From positions 186,001-250,000 of the forward strand of contig NZ_GL379771.1 of NCBI RefSeq assembly GCF_000143765.1: a DNA stretch of 64,000 nucleotides. Direction: 5' to 3'. Source of the stretch: Sphingobacterium spiritivorum ATCC 33861 (GTDB lineage: Bacteria > Bacteroidota > Bacteroidia > Sphingobacteriales > Sphingobacteriaceae). Shown here piece after piece: positions 46,704 to 56,075 of this stretch (position 1 is its first letter; the number at the start of each line of letters is the position of its first letter). Position numbers and translations under genes: made by a program. The notes beneath the pieces were generated by a model, which had not been told where the DNA came from, did no database searches, and saw nothing but the letters and a program-made list of their open reading frames with translations.

Positions 46704-47165
46704 ATGTCAGTTCTTGATGATACCGACCTAAAGCTCCTCCGCATCCTTCAGAAGGACAGCACACTGAGTAATAAGGAATTAGCTTTTCAGCTTCACAAAT
46801 CTATTCCGGCAATACACGAACGTGTCAAAAAATTAAAAGCACAGGGCTATATAAAGCGAACCGTAGCTATTCTCGACAGGCACCGGATCGGGATGGGCTT
46901 AATTTCTTTTTCACAGGTTTTTCTGAAGGCACATACTGCAGATGTACTCAATGAGTTTGAGCGGGAAGTAGCTAAATTTCCGGAAGTAATGGAATGTTAT
47001 CAGATGGCAGGTTCCTATGACTTTATGCTCCGGATAGCCACACGGGACATGGATGCTTATCATCAGTTTTTAAGGCATAAACTTTCAGTACTACCGCATG
47101 TCAGCACCGTCCAAACCTACTTTGTGCTTTCAGAAACTAAAAGCGAAACAGCTTATCCGCTTTAG
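46704..47165 (+). CDS. Lrp/AsnC-family transcriptional regulator
   Basis: The 153-residue protein has the N-terminal helix-turn-helix of the family (LDDTDLKLLRILQKDSTLSN, then LHKSIPAIHERVKKLKAQGYI) and a C-terminal RAM domain with VMECYQMAGSYDFMLRI. Such proteins form octamers and respond to amino acids. The divergent neighbour is a cysteine-synthase homologue, so cysteine or a precursor is a plausible effector, as in DecR/CdsR-type regulators. That link is inference from gene order. A clear Lrp-type palindrome could not be singled out in the AT-rich intergenic DNA. It shares a convergent terminator with the GH95 gene. Confidence 0.93.
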   Translation: MSVLDDTDLKLLRILQKDSTLSNKELAFQLHKSIPAIHERVKKLKAQGYIKRTVAILDRHRIGMGLISFSQVFLKAHTADVLNEFEREVAKFPEVMECYQMAGSYDFMLRIATRDMDAYHQFLRHKLSVLPHVSTVQTYFVLSETKSETAYPL

Positions 47166-47231
47166 GCAATAACACATCACCTTAACTGGTCTTCTTCAAC
47201 TCCCTGACAACATACGGTGATAATAAACAGA

Positions 47232-47269
47232 AACCCCTGATCCGGGCAGGATTAGCCGGATCAGGGGTT
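47232..47269. terminator. Bidirectional terminator between lrp-like gene and GH95
   Basis: A 14-bp G+C-rich stem (47232-47245 with 47256-47269) and a 10-nt loop lie between the two convergent stop codons. T tracts are short. Confidence 0.8.
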
Positions 47270-47301
47270 ATTATACTGAAGTATTTTTTTAAATCTTACG
47301 G

Positions 47302-49782
47302 TTATTGCGCTACAAACGTATATATTCCATTGGCTTTGGTATCAAAATCCAGAAGCGTAGTAGAAGGTACCTCCAATCCCTTAAGAGTTGCTTTCTCAGA
47401 TTTCAAAGGCGCTTTGATTGCATTGACCAGATAGAAAGGGTTGCTGTTTTCACCTTTTGAAGGATTCAGTTCAGCATTTCCTGAGAGATGCGTATTACTA
47501 TTCAATCTCAGGCGGCAGTTGCCTCCTAAAGTTGAGCGGACAACTAACTTTTTAACTTTATTATCCTTCCATTCCATATCTACTTCAAATCCTCCTCTGG
47601 CCTTCAGTCCTGTCACCTTACCGTTTGCAAGCGCACGGGGTAAAGCCGGAAGAAGGTAAATATTACCGTCATAAGACTGCAGCAGCATCTCAGCAATACC
47701 CGAAGTACAGCCAAAGTTTCCATCAATCTGAAAAGGCGGATGAGCATCCAGCAGGTTTGGATAGGTCCCTCCGGATTGTCCGCTTTCTTCCAAAGGAGCC
47801 GGACTCAGCTGATCTTTTATCAGCTTATAGGCCTGATCGCCATCCAGCAATCTCGCCCACCAGTTGACTTTCCAGCCCATAGACCACCCCGTAGATTTAT
47901 CCCCTCTGTAGATCATTGAATTTTTGGCTGCTTCCAGCAATTCCGGATTCCGGAAAGGAGATATCTGCCCGGAAGGAAACAATCCGTACAGATGAGAAAT
48001 ATGTCTGTGCTTATCTGTAGGCTTATCCAGATCCTGCAGCCATTCCTGTAACTGATTGTGCTGACCGATCTGCATAGGAGGAAGCCGGTGTAATGCCACC
48101 TGTACAGAATCACGCAGATCGGCATCTTCCTTCAATATTTCTGAAGCCTGAATAAAATTGTGAAAAACATCAAACACCAGTTGATTATCCATAGTAGTAC
48201 CTGCGCTGACACCTACTCCAGGCTGATAAGAGTTTTCCGGAGACATGGAAGGAGCGACAACCAGCCATTTATGTGTTGGCTCTTCCTGCAGAACATCAAG
48301 ATAGAATAAAGCTTTTCCTTTCAGTACATGATAATACTCCTTTAGGAAAGATCTGTCTCCCGAATATAGAAAATGCTGCCAGAGGTGTTGACTTAACCAG
48401 GCTCCTCCCATTGGCCATATACCGTAGAAACCACCATCTACAACACCTGAAATACGCCACAGATCTGTATTATGATGGATATTCCATCCACGGGCATGAT
48501 ACAGTTCTTTTGCGCTTTCCTGTCCTGTTACAGCCAGATCTTTGAGCATAGCAAACAGCGGCTCATGTAATTCTTTGAGATTCGTGACTTCCGCAGGCCA
48601 GTAGTTCATTTCTGTATTAATATTGACCGTGTATTTGCTGTCCCATGGCGGAGAAAGTTTGTCATTCCATATGCCTTGCAAAGTTGCGGGCTGGCTTCCG
48701 GGTTGAGAACTACTGATCAGCAGATAACGTCCGAATTGAAAATATAAGGTCACCAACTCCGGATCATCCGCTCCGCCAAATTCCCGGATGCGGATATCTG
48801 TCATTTTTTTGGATTGCGGACTTTCTCCCAGATACAGACTGACTCTGTTAAAATACTGCTGATACTTTTGAATATGATCTGCTTTAGCCTTTTCATACTT
48901 TCTGGCGGTGGCTTTGTTCAGGATATCCAGTGCCTTTGCAGCTGCATTACTCGTGATATCGTTATACTTTTTAAAGTTAGTTCCAATGGAAATATACAGG
49001 ATGACTTCATCGGCATTGGTTATTTCCAGTTGGTTATCCTTTTGAATCAATGTCCCCCCTTTGAGTACAGGACGGACAATACCTGAAAATTGAATCCGGC
49101 CCGTCTTGCCTTCATGAGAGCCACTGATACCGCTTAAGGTCAATTGCTTATTTTCTACGGTAATATGGGTGTTATCATGCGGACTAGTTAATCCTATTGA
49201 AAAGGAAAGGCTTTTCTTTGTATCGGCACTAAGTTTTATGATGACAACATCATCTTTCAAAGATGCAAACACCTCTCTGGTATAGGTAACAGCTCCTGCT
49301 TTGTAACGTGTTCGTGTAATTGCATCCTGTATATCCAGTTCCCTGCTATAAGAAGTATACTGTTTATGACCGGGGAAACTTATCCGCAAATCACCAAATG
49401 TCTGATACGGCATGCCGTAGTCAATACCTGACGGAGCTGGTCGCGGAAAGGTCGCATTGGAAAGGTCTTGCGCTTCCTTAGCTTTTCCTTCGAAGAGCAG
49501 TCTTCTGATCTGCTGAATCTTATCATAAGCATTTTTAGACACATTATTCCCCGGTCCGCCGGCCCAGATTGTTTCTTCATTAAGCTGAATCTGTTCCTGA
49601 TCAGGCTGGCCGAAAACCATTGCTCCCAATCGTCCGTTGCCAATAGGCAAGGCTTCATTCCAGTTTCCGGCAGGTTTATCATATTGCAGCTTCAGACTGT
49701 TTTGTGCCTGCAAGCAAGTTGCAAATCCAACAAAAACAAGCGTTAGTGAGCGTAAAAATCCTTTGTACCCGTAATGTTTCAT
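47302..49782 (-). CDS. Secreted alpha-L-fucosidase (GH95)
   Basis: GH95 enzymes are inverting fucosidases that prefer alpha-1,2-linked fucose, as found in xyloglucan side chains and in host glycans. The 826-residue protein has a signal peptide (to LQAQ, residue 27). An N-terminal beta-sandwich starts with WNEALPIGNGRLGAMVFG. The (alpha/alpha)6 barrel holds the catalytic residues of the family: Asn387 and Asn389 in NINTEMNYW, the general acid Glu516 in SPENS, and Asp687 in QIDGNFG. It lies downstream of the xylose operon on the same strand, but a terminator intervenes. Its place next to xylose genes supports a xyloglucan-type substrate. Confidence 0.95.
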   Translation of the reverse strand: MKHYGYKGFLRSLTLVFVGFATCLQAQNSLKLQYDKPAGNWNEALPIGNGRLGAMVFGQPDQEQIQLNEETIWAGGPGNNVSKNAYDKIQQIRRLLFEGKAKEAQDLSNATFPRPAPSGIDYGMPYQTFGDLRISFPGHKQYTSYSRELDIQDAITRTRYKAGAVTYTREVFASLKDDVVIIKLSADTKKSLSFSIGLTSPHDNTHITVENKQLTLSGISGSHEGKTGRIQFSGIVRPVLKGGTLIQKDNQLEITNADEVILYISIGTNFKKYNDITSNAAAKALDILNKATARKYEKAKADHIQKYQQYFNRVSLYLGESPQSKKMTDIRIREFGGADDPELVTLYFQFGRYLLISSSQPGSQPATLQGIWNDKLSPPWDSKYTVNINTEMNYWPAEVTNLKELHEPLFAMLKDLAVTGQESAKELYHARGWNIHHNTDLWRISGVVDGGFYGIWPMGGAWLSQHLWQHFLYSGDRSFLKEYYHVLKGKALFYLDVLQEEPTHKWLVVAPSMSPENSYQPGVGVSAGTTMDNQLVFDVFHNFIQASEILKEDADLRDSVQVALHRLPPMQIGQHNQLQEWLQDLDKPTDKHRHISHLYGLFPSGQISPFRNPELLEAAKNSMIYRGDKSTGWSMGWKVNWWARLLDGDQAYKLIKDQLSPAPLEESGQSGGTYPNLLDAHPPFQIDGNFGCTSGIAEMLLQSYDGNIYLLPALPRALANGKVTGLKARGGFEVDMEWKDNKVKKLVVRSTLGGNCRLRLNSNTHLSGNAELNPSKGENSNPFYLVNAIKAPLKSEKATLKGLEVPSTTLLDFDTKANGIYTFVAQ

Positions 49783-49812
49783 TTCATTCTATTATACACA
49801 GATGGAAGAATA

Positions 49813-49840
49813 AAAAGGGAACATCAATGTGTTCCCTTTT
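49813..49840 (-). terminator. Terminator of the xylose operon
   Basis: An 11-bp stem (49813-49823 with 49830-49840), A-rich on the left arm, lies 23 bases beyond the symporter stop on the minus strand. Confidence 0.75.
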
Positions 49841-49862
49841 CTATTTTATTTTGTTCAGGTGT

Positions 49863-51547
49863 TTACCAGTAGATGGTATACAATGCTGCTGTAACCATAA
49901 TTACAATGAGTGCGCCAACCAGGAAACCTGTATGAACTTTGAACATCTTTGTGTCGATCTCCAGCCCTTTGGGAACAATTCCTCTTGCATTTTCAATTTT
50001 ACTGATAATATACATTCCGATAATACAGATCACAAAAACAAATCCCATACGATCTATAAATGGTATTTCATACACACCGGATGCTTTGTTCAATATCGCA
50101 AAATTAGATGCGCTTAAGAATGACAGGTCAGCAAAATTTGGCAGGAATTTAAAAAAGACAGAGAAGAAGAAGCCCCCGATTGTAGCAAAAAGAGCGGCAT
50201 TGGATGTGGTCCTTTTCCAGAAAAAACCAAGGATAAACATTGCAAATATACCCGGAGATACAAAGCCCGTATACTCCTGAATATATTGAAAACCACCTTT
50301 TTTATCTATTCCTAAATGCGGAGCAATAATTACCGCCAAAATCATAGAAACAATGATTGTAATTTTCCCTACACTGATCAGCTTTTTCTCAGAGGCATTT
50401 TTATCAAATATCTTTTTATATACATCCAAAGAGAAGATAGTGGCAATACTATTTGCTTTGCCGGCTAGTGAAGCCACTACAGCAGCAGTCAATGCCGCAA
50501 AAGACAGTCCTTTCAGACCGGAAGGCAGCAAATTCAGCAATACGGGATTGCTCTGTCCGGATTCACTTCTCCACCCTGCATCATTTCATTCTGGAACAAT
50601 CCGTCTTTCCACATCACATAGGCTGCAATTCCAGGCAGTACGACAATGACCGGCATCAGCAACTTCAGGAAAGCAGCAAACAGAATACCGCTACGGGCGG
50701 TTTTAAGATCTGCTCCTAAAGCACGTTGGGTGATATACTGATTACAACCCCAGTAGTTAAGATTCACAATCCACATCCCTCCTATCAACACAGATAAACC
50801 CGGTAAGTCAAGGTAGCTCTCATTATCAGGTTTCAGTACCATGTGAAAATGTTCGGAAGCCTTTTCGGTCATCATATGGTAACCGTGTAATATTCCCTGA
50901 CCGTTACCATAATGCTCAGAAACCAGATTTAAGGCCAGATAAGTCGTGGCAAGTCCGCCCAGGATCAGGAAAAAAACCTGTATTACGTCTGTATATCCGA
51001 TTACTTTCATCCCCCCCAATGTGATAATAATCGCAAAAACAGCTATGGCATACATACAAAAGGTAATGCTCAATCCTGAAATACTACTCACCGCCAGGGC
51101 TCCCAGATAGAGAATAGAGGTGAGATTTACGACAACATACAGTAAAAGCCAGAAAACAGCCATAATCATAGCTACTGTACTGTTGTAGCGCTGATTCAGA
51201 AACTGCGGCATCGTAAAGATCTTATTTTTGAGATATACCGGAATAAAGAAAACAGCAACCACAATCAATGTAATTGCAGCCATCCATTCGTAAGTCGCAA
51301 TGGCCAGCCCCATCTTAAATCCGGATCCACTCATACCGATAAATTGCTCGGCAGAGATATTGGAAGCGATCAGCGATGCGCCTATTGCCCACCACGTTAA
51401 TGAACCTTCCGCCAGGAAATAATCTTTGGATTCTCCACCCACGGTTTTCGCTCTTTTTCTATAAAAAACCCAAAGACCGTACGATGCAACGATGATGAAA
51501 TAAATAAAGAATACAATGTAATCCTTTGTTGATAATATATTGCTCAT
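49863..51547 (-). pseudogene. vSGLT-like sodium/sugar symporter, frameshifted
   Basis: Two consecutive reading frames together encode one solute:sodium symporter of about 560 residues. The first (51547 down to 50534) has the vSGLT signature TWWAIGASLIASNISAEQFI, then GMSGSG, and a conserved YWGCNQYITQRAL. It ends abruptly after NPDRAIP with an out-of-frame YC and stop. The second frame (down to 49863) goes on with LLNLLPSGLKGLSFAALTAA, exactly what Vibrio vSGLT shows at this point. One missing C (plus strand) at about 50543 accounts for the break. If real, the transporter is dead. If a sequencing error, it is the xylose or galactose importer of the xylB-xylA operon, whose gene lies 35 bases upstream. 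Confidence 0.88.
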
Positions 51548-51582
51548 AAATTTATAATGGTTTAGATTTAAAAAGCGGAATA

Positions 51583-52911
51583 TCAGATATGTCTGTTAAT
51601 CAGGTTTTCCAGGAACTCCTGCTTACCTGATTTCACTTCCGGTTCTCCATTTGCTGCAGCGAAATCGCGTAAATCTTCCAAAGATAAATTTCCTTTTTCA
51701 AATTCAGCACCTTTACCTGTATCAAATGATTGATATCGCTCTTTTCGAAGTTGAAGGTAAGAAGATTTTTCTAAAATCTTATCTGCAATCAGCAATGCTC
51801 TTGCAAACAGATCCATCCCGCCTATATGAGCAAAAAACAAATCTTCTCTGTCTGTCGAATTTCTGCGGATTTTCGCATCAAAATTGATACCTCCACCCTG
51901 AAATCCGCCTGCTTCAAGAATAATCAGCATAGACTCTGTCAGTTCATTGATATTGTACGGGAACTGGTCTGTATCCCATCCGTTTTGCTCATCTCCCCTG
52001 TTCGCATCTATAGATCCTAAAAGTCCGGCATCAGCAGCTACCTGCAGCTCATGTTGAAAAGTATGACCTGCAAGAGTGGCATGGTTAACTTCAAGATTAA
52101 GTTTAAAATCATCCAACAAGTCATACTGACGTAAGAAACTGATAACAGTCGCAGCATCATAATCATACTGGTGTTTGGTCGGTTCACAAGGTTTCGGTTC
52201 AATAAAGAATGTACCGGAAAAACCATTTTTTCGGGCATAATCTTTGGCCAGATGTAAAAATCTGGCCAGATGCTCCTGCTCCCGCTTCATATTTGTATTC
52301 AACAGAGACATATAGCCTTCACGTCCGCCCCAGAATACATAATTCTGACCGCCCAAAGCAATTGTTGCATCCAGAGCAGCCTTTACCTGTGCTGCACCGT
52401 GTGACAGAACATGGAAGTCAGGATTTGTCGCAGCACCATTCATATAACGTTCGTGACTGAACAAGTTGGCTGTGCCCCATAAAAGTTTGATTCCGCTTTC
52501 CTGTTGCTTATCCAGCGCATAAGCTGTAATAGCCTGTAATCTTCTCTCATTTTCAGCGACATTATTAGTATAATCCACCAGATCAACGTCATGAAAACAG
52601 TAATAAGGCAGCTGCATTTTGGTCATAAATTCAAATGCTGCGTCCATTTTATCCTTTGCCCGGTCTACAGCGTCCGCTTTCTGATCCCACGGAAAGATGT
52701 GTGTAGCTCCGCCAAAGGGATCAGCTCCGTTACCATTAAATGAGTGCCAGTACGCACAGGCAAACTTCAGGTGTTCTGCCATACTCTTTCCACGTACGAT
52801 ACGATTAGGATCATACCAACGAAACGCAAAAGGATTGTCACTATCCAAACCCTCATATTGTATCTGTCCGATACCTGCGAAAAATTCTTTTTGTCCTTTG
52901 ATGTAGTTCAT
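51583..52911 (-). CDS. xylA: Xylose isomerase
   Basis: XylA converts D-xylose to D-xylulose in the cytosol. The 442-residue protein from the ATG at 52911 begins [14 protein letters not shown], typical of the class II enzyme. The longer open frame (to 52965) adds 18 unconserved residues and is unlikely. Active-site and metal-binding segments are visible: CFHDVD (His107), [40 protein letters not shown] and [20 protein letters not shown]. It is 78 bases downstream of xylB and 35 bases upstream of the symporter, so the three form one operon under the promoter at 54487-54533. Confidence 0.97.
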   Translation of the reverse strand: MNYIKGQKEFFAGIGQIQYEGLDSDNPFAFRWYDPNRIVRGKSMAEHLKFACAYWHSFNGNGADPFGGATHIFPWDQKADAVDRAKDKMDAAFEFMTKMQLPYYCFHDVDLVDYTNNVAENERRLQAITAYALDKQQESGIKLLWGTANLFSHERYMNGAATNPDFHVLSHGAAQVKAALDATIALGGQNYVFWGGREGYMSLLNTNMKREQEHLARFLHLAKDYARKNGFSGTFFIEPKPCEPTKHQYDYDAATVISFLRQYDLLDDFKLNLEVNHATLAGHTFQHELQVAADAGLLGSIDANRGDEQNGWDTDQFPYNINELTESMLIILEAGGFQGGGINFDAKIRRNSTDREDLFFAHIGGMDLFARALLIADKILEKSSYLQLRKERYQSFDTGKGAEFEKGNLSLEDLRDFAAANGEPEVKSGKQEFLENLINRHI

Positions 52912-52989
52912 TATTATTTCTATTTTAATGTGATTATTTTTTATTCTAACTAAGGATAACAGCAATAGTCAATGAGTCCCGCTAACGTT

Positions 52990-54468
52990 CTAAACATCCA
53001 GTTTGCTTAGCAGCATTTTCCACTCCTGATACAATTCTTCATATACCGCAGCCTCAGTCGGTTCTATCGTGCTGATTTTCTTCATATGCTGAAAAGCTTC
53101 CTTCGACTCTTTATAGTAGCCCACTCCGATTCCGGCACCTAATGCAGCCCCCACACTTCCGTCATTATTAAACAGTTCGACAGGAGTATCCGTGACGTTC
53201 ACAAATGAATCACAGAATAAGGGACTCAGAAAGAGATTGGTGTGTCCGGCCCGGATAACAGAAGGATGTAAACCATTTTCACGTAAAATATCCAGTCCGT
53301 AGCGGAATGCAAAAGCTATTCCCTCCTGACTCGCTCTTACTATCTCTGCTTTACCATGCTTATTAAAATCAATCTGTTGGATATGGCTGTGGATAAGCTT
53401 ATTATTCAACATTCGTTCGGCACCATTCCCGAAAGGAAGTATTTTTAATCCCCTACTTCCTACCGGTGCTTGTTGTCCCAGTACATTTAATTCATTATAA
53501 GAAAGGTCTGCTCCTATCATTTTTCTGATCCAGCTATTCTGTATACCGGTGCCATTTATACACAGCAGAATACCTGTCCTGATATCATCCGGCAGATAAT
53601 TGACGTGAGCAAATGTATTTACTCTCGATTGGGGGTCAAATGTCAGCTCATCACTAACTCCATAAATAACACCTGAAGTGCCGGCTGTCGCAGCTACCTC
53701 TCCGGCATTCAACACATTGAGTGAAAGCGCATTGTTGGGCTGATCTCCGGCCTTGTAAGAAACAACAGTATCAGCGGACAAGTTTAATAATGCTGCAATT
53801 TCAGATTTTACAGTGCCATGATGACTGAAAACAGGATTTATATCCGGAATAAGTGACCGGTCAAATCCGAAATAATCCAGGATTGCTGAAGAAACATCAT
53901 TTTTTTCAAAATTCCAGAATATTCCTTCTGATAGAGCGCTAACGGTTGTATTGATCTCTCCTGTAAACTTCAGCGTCAGAAAATCTCCGGGTAGGAGAAT
54001 CTTTGCAATCTGATCATAAATATCAGGTTCATTTTGCTTGATCCAGGCTAATTTGGATGCTGTAAAATTGCCGGGTGAATTGAGATGTTGCCTAAGCGTT
54101 TGTGCTTTGCCCATATCTTCCCAGGCACGCTCACCTATGGCCACACTCCGGCTGTCACACCATATAATAGCATTTCGCAAGACCTTATCCTGCTTATCTA
54201 CCACGATCAGTCCATGCATCTGATAAGATAATCCAATTGCTCTGATTTCACGTGGATCATATTTTTTACTATTATGAGCTTTGAGAACAGCTTTAATTGT
54301 ATAATCCCACCACACTTCAGGGGACTGTTCAGCCCAACCTGCCTGAGGCGACAGAATTTCAGCTTCCTCTTCCGGATAGCTGACCGACACTATGATTTCC
54401 TGCGTGTCAGCAGACACTACCGACACTTTTATAGAGGAGGTTCCTAAATCAATTCCTAATAATAACAT
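52990..54468 (-). CDS. xylB: Xylulokinase
   Basis: This 492-residue FGGY-family kinase phosphorylates D-xylulose to xylulose 5-phosphate, which feeds the pentose phosphate pathway. The N-terminal phosphate loop is LLGIDLGTSSIK. The xylulokinase segment QMHGLIVVD carries the substrate-binding Met-His. AGDQPNNALSLNVLNAGEVA and a C-terminal GGxx-like region (VIRAGHTNLFLSPLF) complete the fold. In many xylulokinases the latter reads GGGAKS, so RAGHTN is a variation also seen in Bacteroidota members. It is the first gene of the xylose operon. Its start lies 18 bases from the palindrome likely bound by the divergent LacI-type regulator. Confidence 0.95.
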   Translation of the reverse strand: MLLLGIDLGTSSIKVSVVSADTQEIIVSVSYPEEEAEILSPQAGWAEQSPEVWWDYTIKAVLKAHNSKKYDPREIRAIGLSYQMHGLIVVDKQDKVLRNAIIWCDSRSVAIGERAWEDMGKAQTLRQHLNSPGNFTASKLAWIKQNEPDIYDQIAKILLPGDFLTLKFTGEINTTVSALSEGIFWNFEKNDVSSAILDYFGFDRSLIPDINPVFSHHGTVKSEIAALLNLSADTVVSYKAGDQPNNALSLNVLNAGEVAATAGTSGVIYGVSDELTFDPQSRVNTFAHVNYLPDDIRTGILLCINGTGIQNSWIRKMIGADLSYNELNVLGQQAPVGSRGLKILPFGNGAERMLNNKLIHSHIQQIDFNKHGKAEIVRASQEGIAFAFRYGLDILRENGLHPSVIRAGHTNLFLSPLFCDSFVNVTDTPVELFNNDGSVGAALGAGIGVGYYKESKEAFQHMKKISTIEPTEAAVYEELYQEWKMLLSKLDV

Positions 54469-54486
54469 ATAATTTATAATTGGCTA

Positions 54487-54533
54487 ATGCAACCGCTTGC
54501 ATAAAAGTATTTATATTTTTTTATATTTACAAA
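54487..54533 (-). promoter_or_regulatory. xylB promoter with LacI-type operator
   Basis: ATGCAACCGCTTGCAT (54487-54502) is a palindrome with one mismatched pair and a central CG, the usual shape of LacI/GalR-family operators. On the minus strand, TTTG (54530-54533), a 20-nt gap and TACTTTTA (54502-54509) form a Bacteroidota promoter reading into xylB. The operator touches the -7 element and covers the likely start site. It also lies 47 bases before the GTG of the divergent regulator gene, so it could serve autoregulation. Confidence 0.8.
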
Positions 54534-54548
54534 AAGAGTTTAATCAAA

Positions 54549-55565
54549 GTGGAAAAAAAACCTACTATTTACGATATAGCCAAGGCGCTAAACATTACGA
54601 CATCTACTGTATCAAGAGCCCTGAACAACAGCACATTAATAAGCAAAGAAACCAAAGAAACCGTTTGGAAATTTGCAAAGAAGATTAATTACCGTCCCAA
54701 TAAACTGGCTTCTTCCTTAAGTTCGGGAAAGACCAATATTATAGGGGTGGTCATTCCCAGTGCACAGATTCAGTTTTTTTCTGCGGTGATCAACAGTCTG
54801 GAACAAACGCTTCAGAAGGAAGGATACAATATCCTACTATATCAGACTAATGAATCATACAAATCGGAAATAAGTGGCATAAGCACATTACTGGAAGCAC
54901 AGGTCGACGGAATTATTATTTCACCCTCTCTGGAGACTTATGATTTCACGCATCTGGATAAAGCTCATGAGGAAGGTATGCCCGTCATTCTGTTTGACAG
55001 GGTACACGATACCTTAGATCTGCCTTCAGTCTCCATTGATGACGAAAAAGCCGGCTATATGGCGACAACTCATCTTATTGAAAAAGGTTATAAAAGAATA
55101 GGTTACATTTCTACAGATTCTACGATTCAGATTTTCAAGGCTCGTTTTGAAGGTTATAAAAGAGCATTGAAAGCACACGATCACCCTTATAAGGAAGAGC
55201 TGATCATCCTGGATCAGATGTCTATAAAAGGAGGAATGGAAGGTACACGTAAGATGATGCAATTAAAGCAAAGACCTGATGCCATTATAGGTGGTGATGA
55301 TTTTACAGCTTTAGGGATTATTAAAGAATTGTCCCTGCTTCATATTACCCCTCCTGAAGTAGGTGTCATCGGATTCGCCAATCAGACGTTCTCCGAATTT
55401 ATAACACCGAGTCTTTCGACCATAGATCAGCAAGCTGTAAATATGGGTAAAGAATGTGCGAATCTGTTTCTAAAAATCACCAATAAAAAACTGGCTAAAA
55501 ATACTATCGAAAAAATTGTTCTTCCGCCTCTACTGGTTACCAGAGACTCATCCGGGCTTAATTAA
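54549..55565 (+). CDS. LacI-family regulator of the xylose operon
   Basis: The 339-residue protein starts at the GTG at 54549 (reading MEKKPTIYDIAKALNITTST), because the helix-turn-helix of LacI proteins always lies within the first residues. The frame extends further upstream only from a TTG, through the operator. Residues 4-50 form the DNA-binding head (DIAKALNITTSTVSRALNN, then hinge-helix NKLASSLSSGKTN). A periplasmic-binding-like sugar domain follows with IIGVVIP, DGIIISPS, VILFDRV, GYISTD, DAIIGGDDFTALG and GVIGFANQTFSEF. It is divergent from xylB, which makes it the likely xylose-responsive regulator. Confidence 0.93.
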   Translation: MEKKPTIYDIAKALNITTSTVSRALNNSTLISKETKETVWKFAKKINYRPNKLASSLSSGKTNIIGVVIPSAQIQFFSAVINSLEQTLQKEGYNILLYQTNESYKSEISGISTLLEAQVDGIIISPSLETYDFTHLDKAHEEGMPVILFDRVHDTLDLPSVSIDDEKAGYMATTHLIEKGYKRIGYISTDSTIQIFKARFEGYKRALKAHDHPYKEELIILDQMSIKGGMEGTRKMMQLKQRPDAIIGGDDFTALGIIKELSLLHITPPEVGVIGFANQTFSEFITPSLSTIDQQAVNMGKECANLFLKITNKKLAKNTIEKIVLPPLLVTRDSSGLN

Positions 55566-55697
55566 ATGTTCTAATATCCGTTTAAACACACATCAAAAAA
55601 AATAAAATACTGACAAACATTAATTAACAATAACAAAGATCTAATCTCCCGCATTTTCTTTGCTCAGCTATTTAGAATCAATGTAAATAAGAGAATA

Positions 55698-55911
55698 CAT
55701 TTGCAGGCGTTAGCATGCAGCACCACTGCGAAAGAATACGATGAGAAAGAAAAACCCTTATCTTCTGTTTCTGTTTTCTTACGGGAATTTAATCAATACT
55801 TTTTCACAGATAAGGACGGACAGTTTGCCTTTAACCGGATGAACTCATAGCTTTTCTACAAGCTATCAGCTCCTCTACACAACGAAGGGTTACGATGCCG
55901 GCACTTCCTGA
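55698..55911 (+). pseudogene. Remnant of a carboxypeptidase-regulatory-like/TonB-receptor N-terminus
   Basis: One frame reads KPLSSVSVFLREFNQYFFTD, then KDGQFAFNRMN, before a stop near 55850. The next frame continues with FSTSYQLLYTTKGYDAGTS and stops at 55909-55911. Together they match the fold of the regulatory-like domain at the start of TonB receptors (LSGVSV..., TDKDGKF.F, then a ...GY). A third frame has an ATG at 55741 with a signal-peptide-like MRKKNPYLLFLFSYG. A perfect -7 element TACATTTG lies at 55696-55703. Several small deletions seem to have broken a former receptor gene, whose barrel is gone. Confidence 0.55.
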
Positions 55912-55935
55912 ATAGTTAAAAATGAATATATAAAT

Positions 55936-55968
55936 AAACAGCGCCTGAACTGAGTTCAGGCGCTGTTT
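55936..55968. terminator. Convergent terminator between the remnant and the M16 peptidase
   Basis: A 15-bp stem (55936-55950 with 55954-55968), rich in G+C at the centre, is flanked by AT-rich tracts on both sides. Confidence 0.8.
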
Positions 55969-55981
55969 ATTTATTCTATAA

Positions 55982-56015
55982 AACTTCTAATCGTGTGGAC
56001 ACACGATTAGAAGTT
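55982..56015. repeat. Perfect 15-bp inverted repeat
   Basis: AACTTCTAATCGTGT (55982-55996) and its exact complement (56001-56015) enclose GGAC. There is no T tract on either side. It lies just 13 bases after the convergent terminator. Confidence 0.75.
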
Positions 56016-56075
56016 CCGTTTACCCATCAATTGGTAACGCGTTCCATCCGTTGCCCACAATCTTAACAGATCGTC

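Larger units (their letters stand above)
55566..56075. other. Intergenic region with a TonB-receptor remnant and two hairpins
   Basis: The 510 bases hold a decayed coding fragment (55698-55911), a convergent terminator (55936-55968) and a perfect inverted repeat (55982-56015). Bases 55566-55690 show no coding pattern or signal beyond AT richness. Confidence 0.6.

Noticed and set aside
49704..50117. 137-codon open frame on the plus strand over the symporter and terminator
   Set aside because: It overlaps the GH95 start, a terminator and the symporter coding sequence on the other strand, and shows no family resemblance.
54503..54512. AAAAGTATTT in the xylB promoter, like one half of the ROK operator
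   Set aside because: Only one half-site is present, and it is explained by the -7 element. In such AT-rich DNA a single 10-base match is expected by chance.
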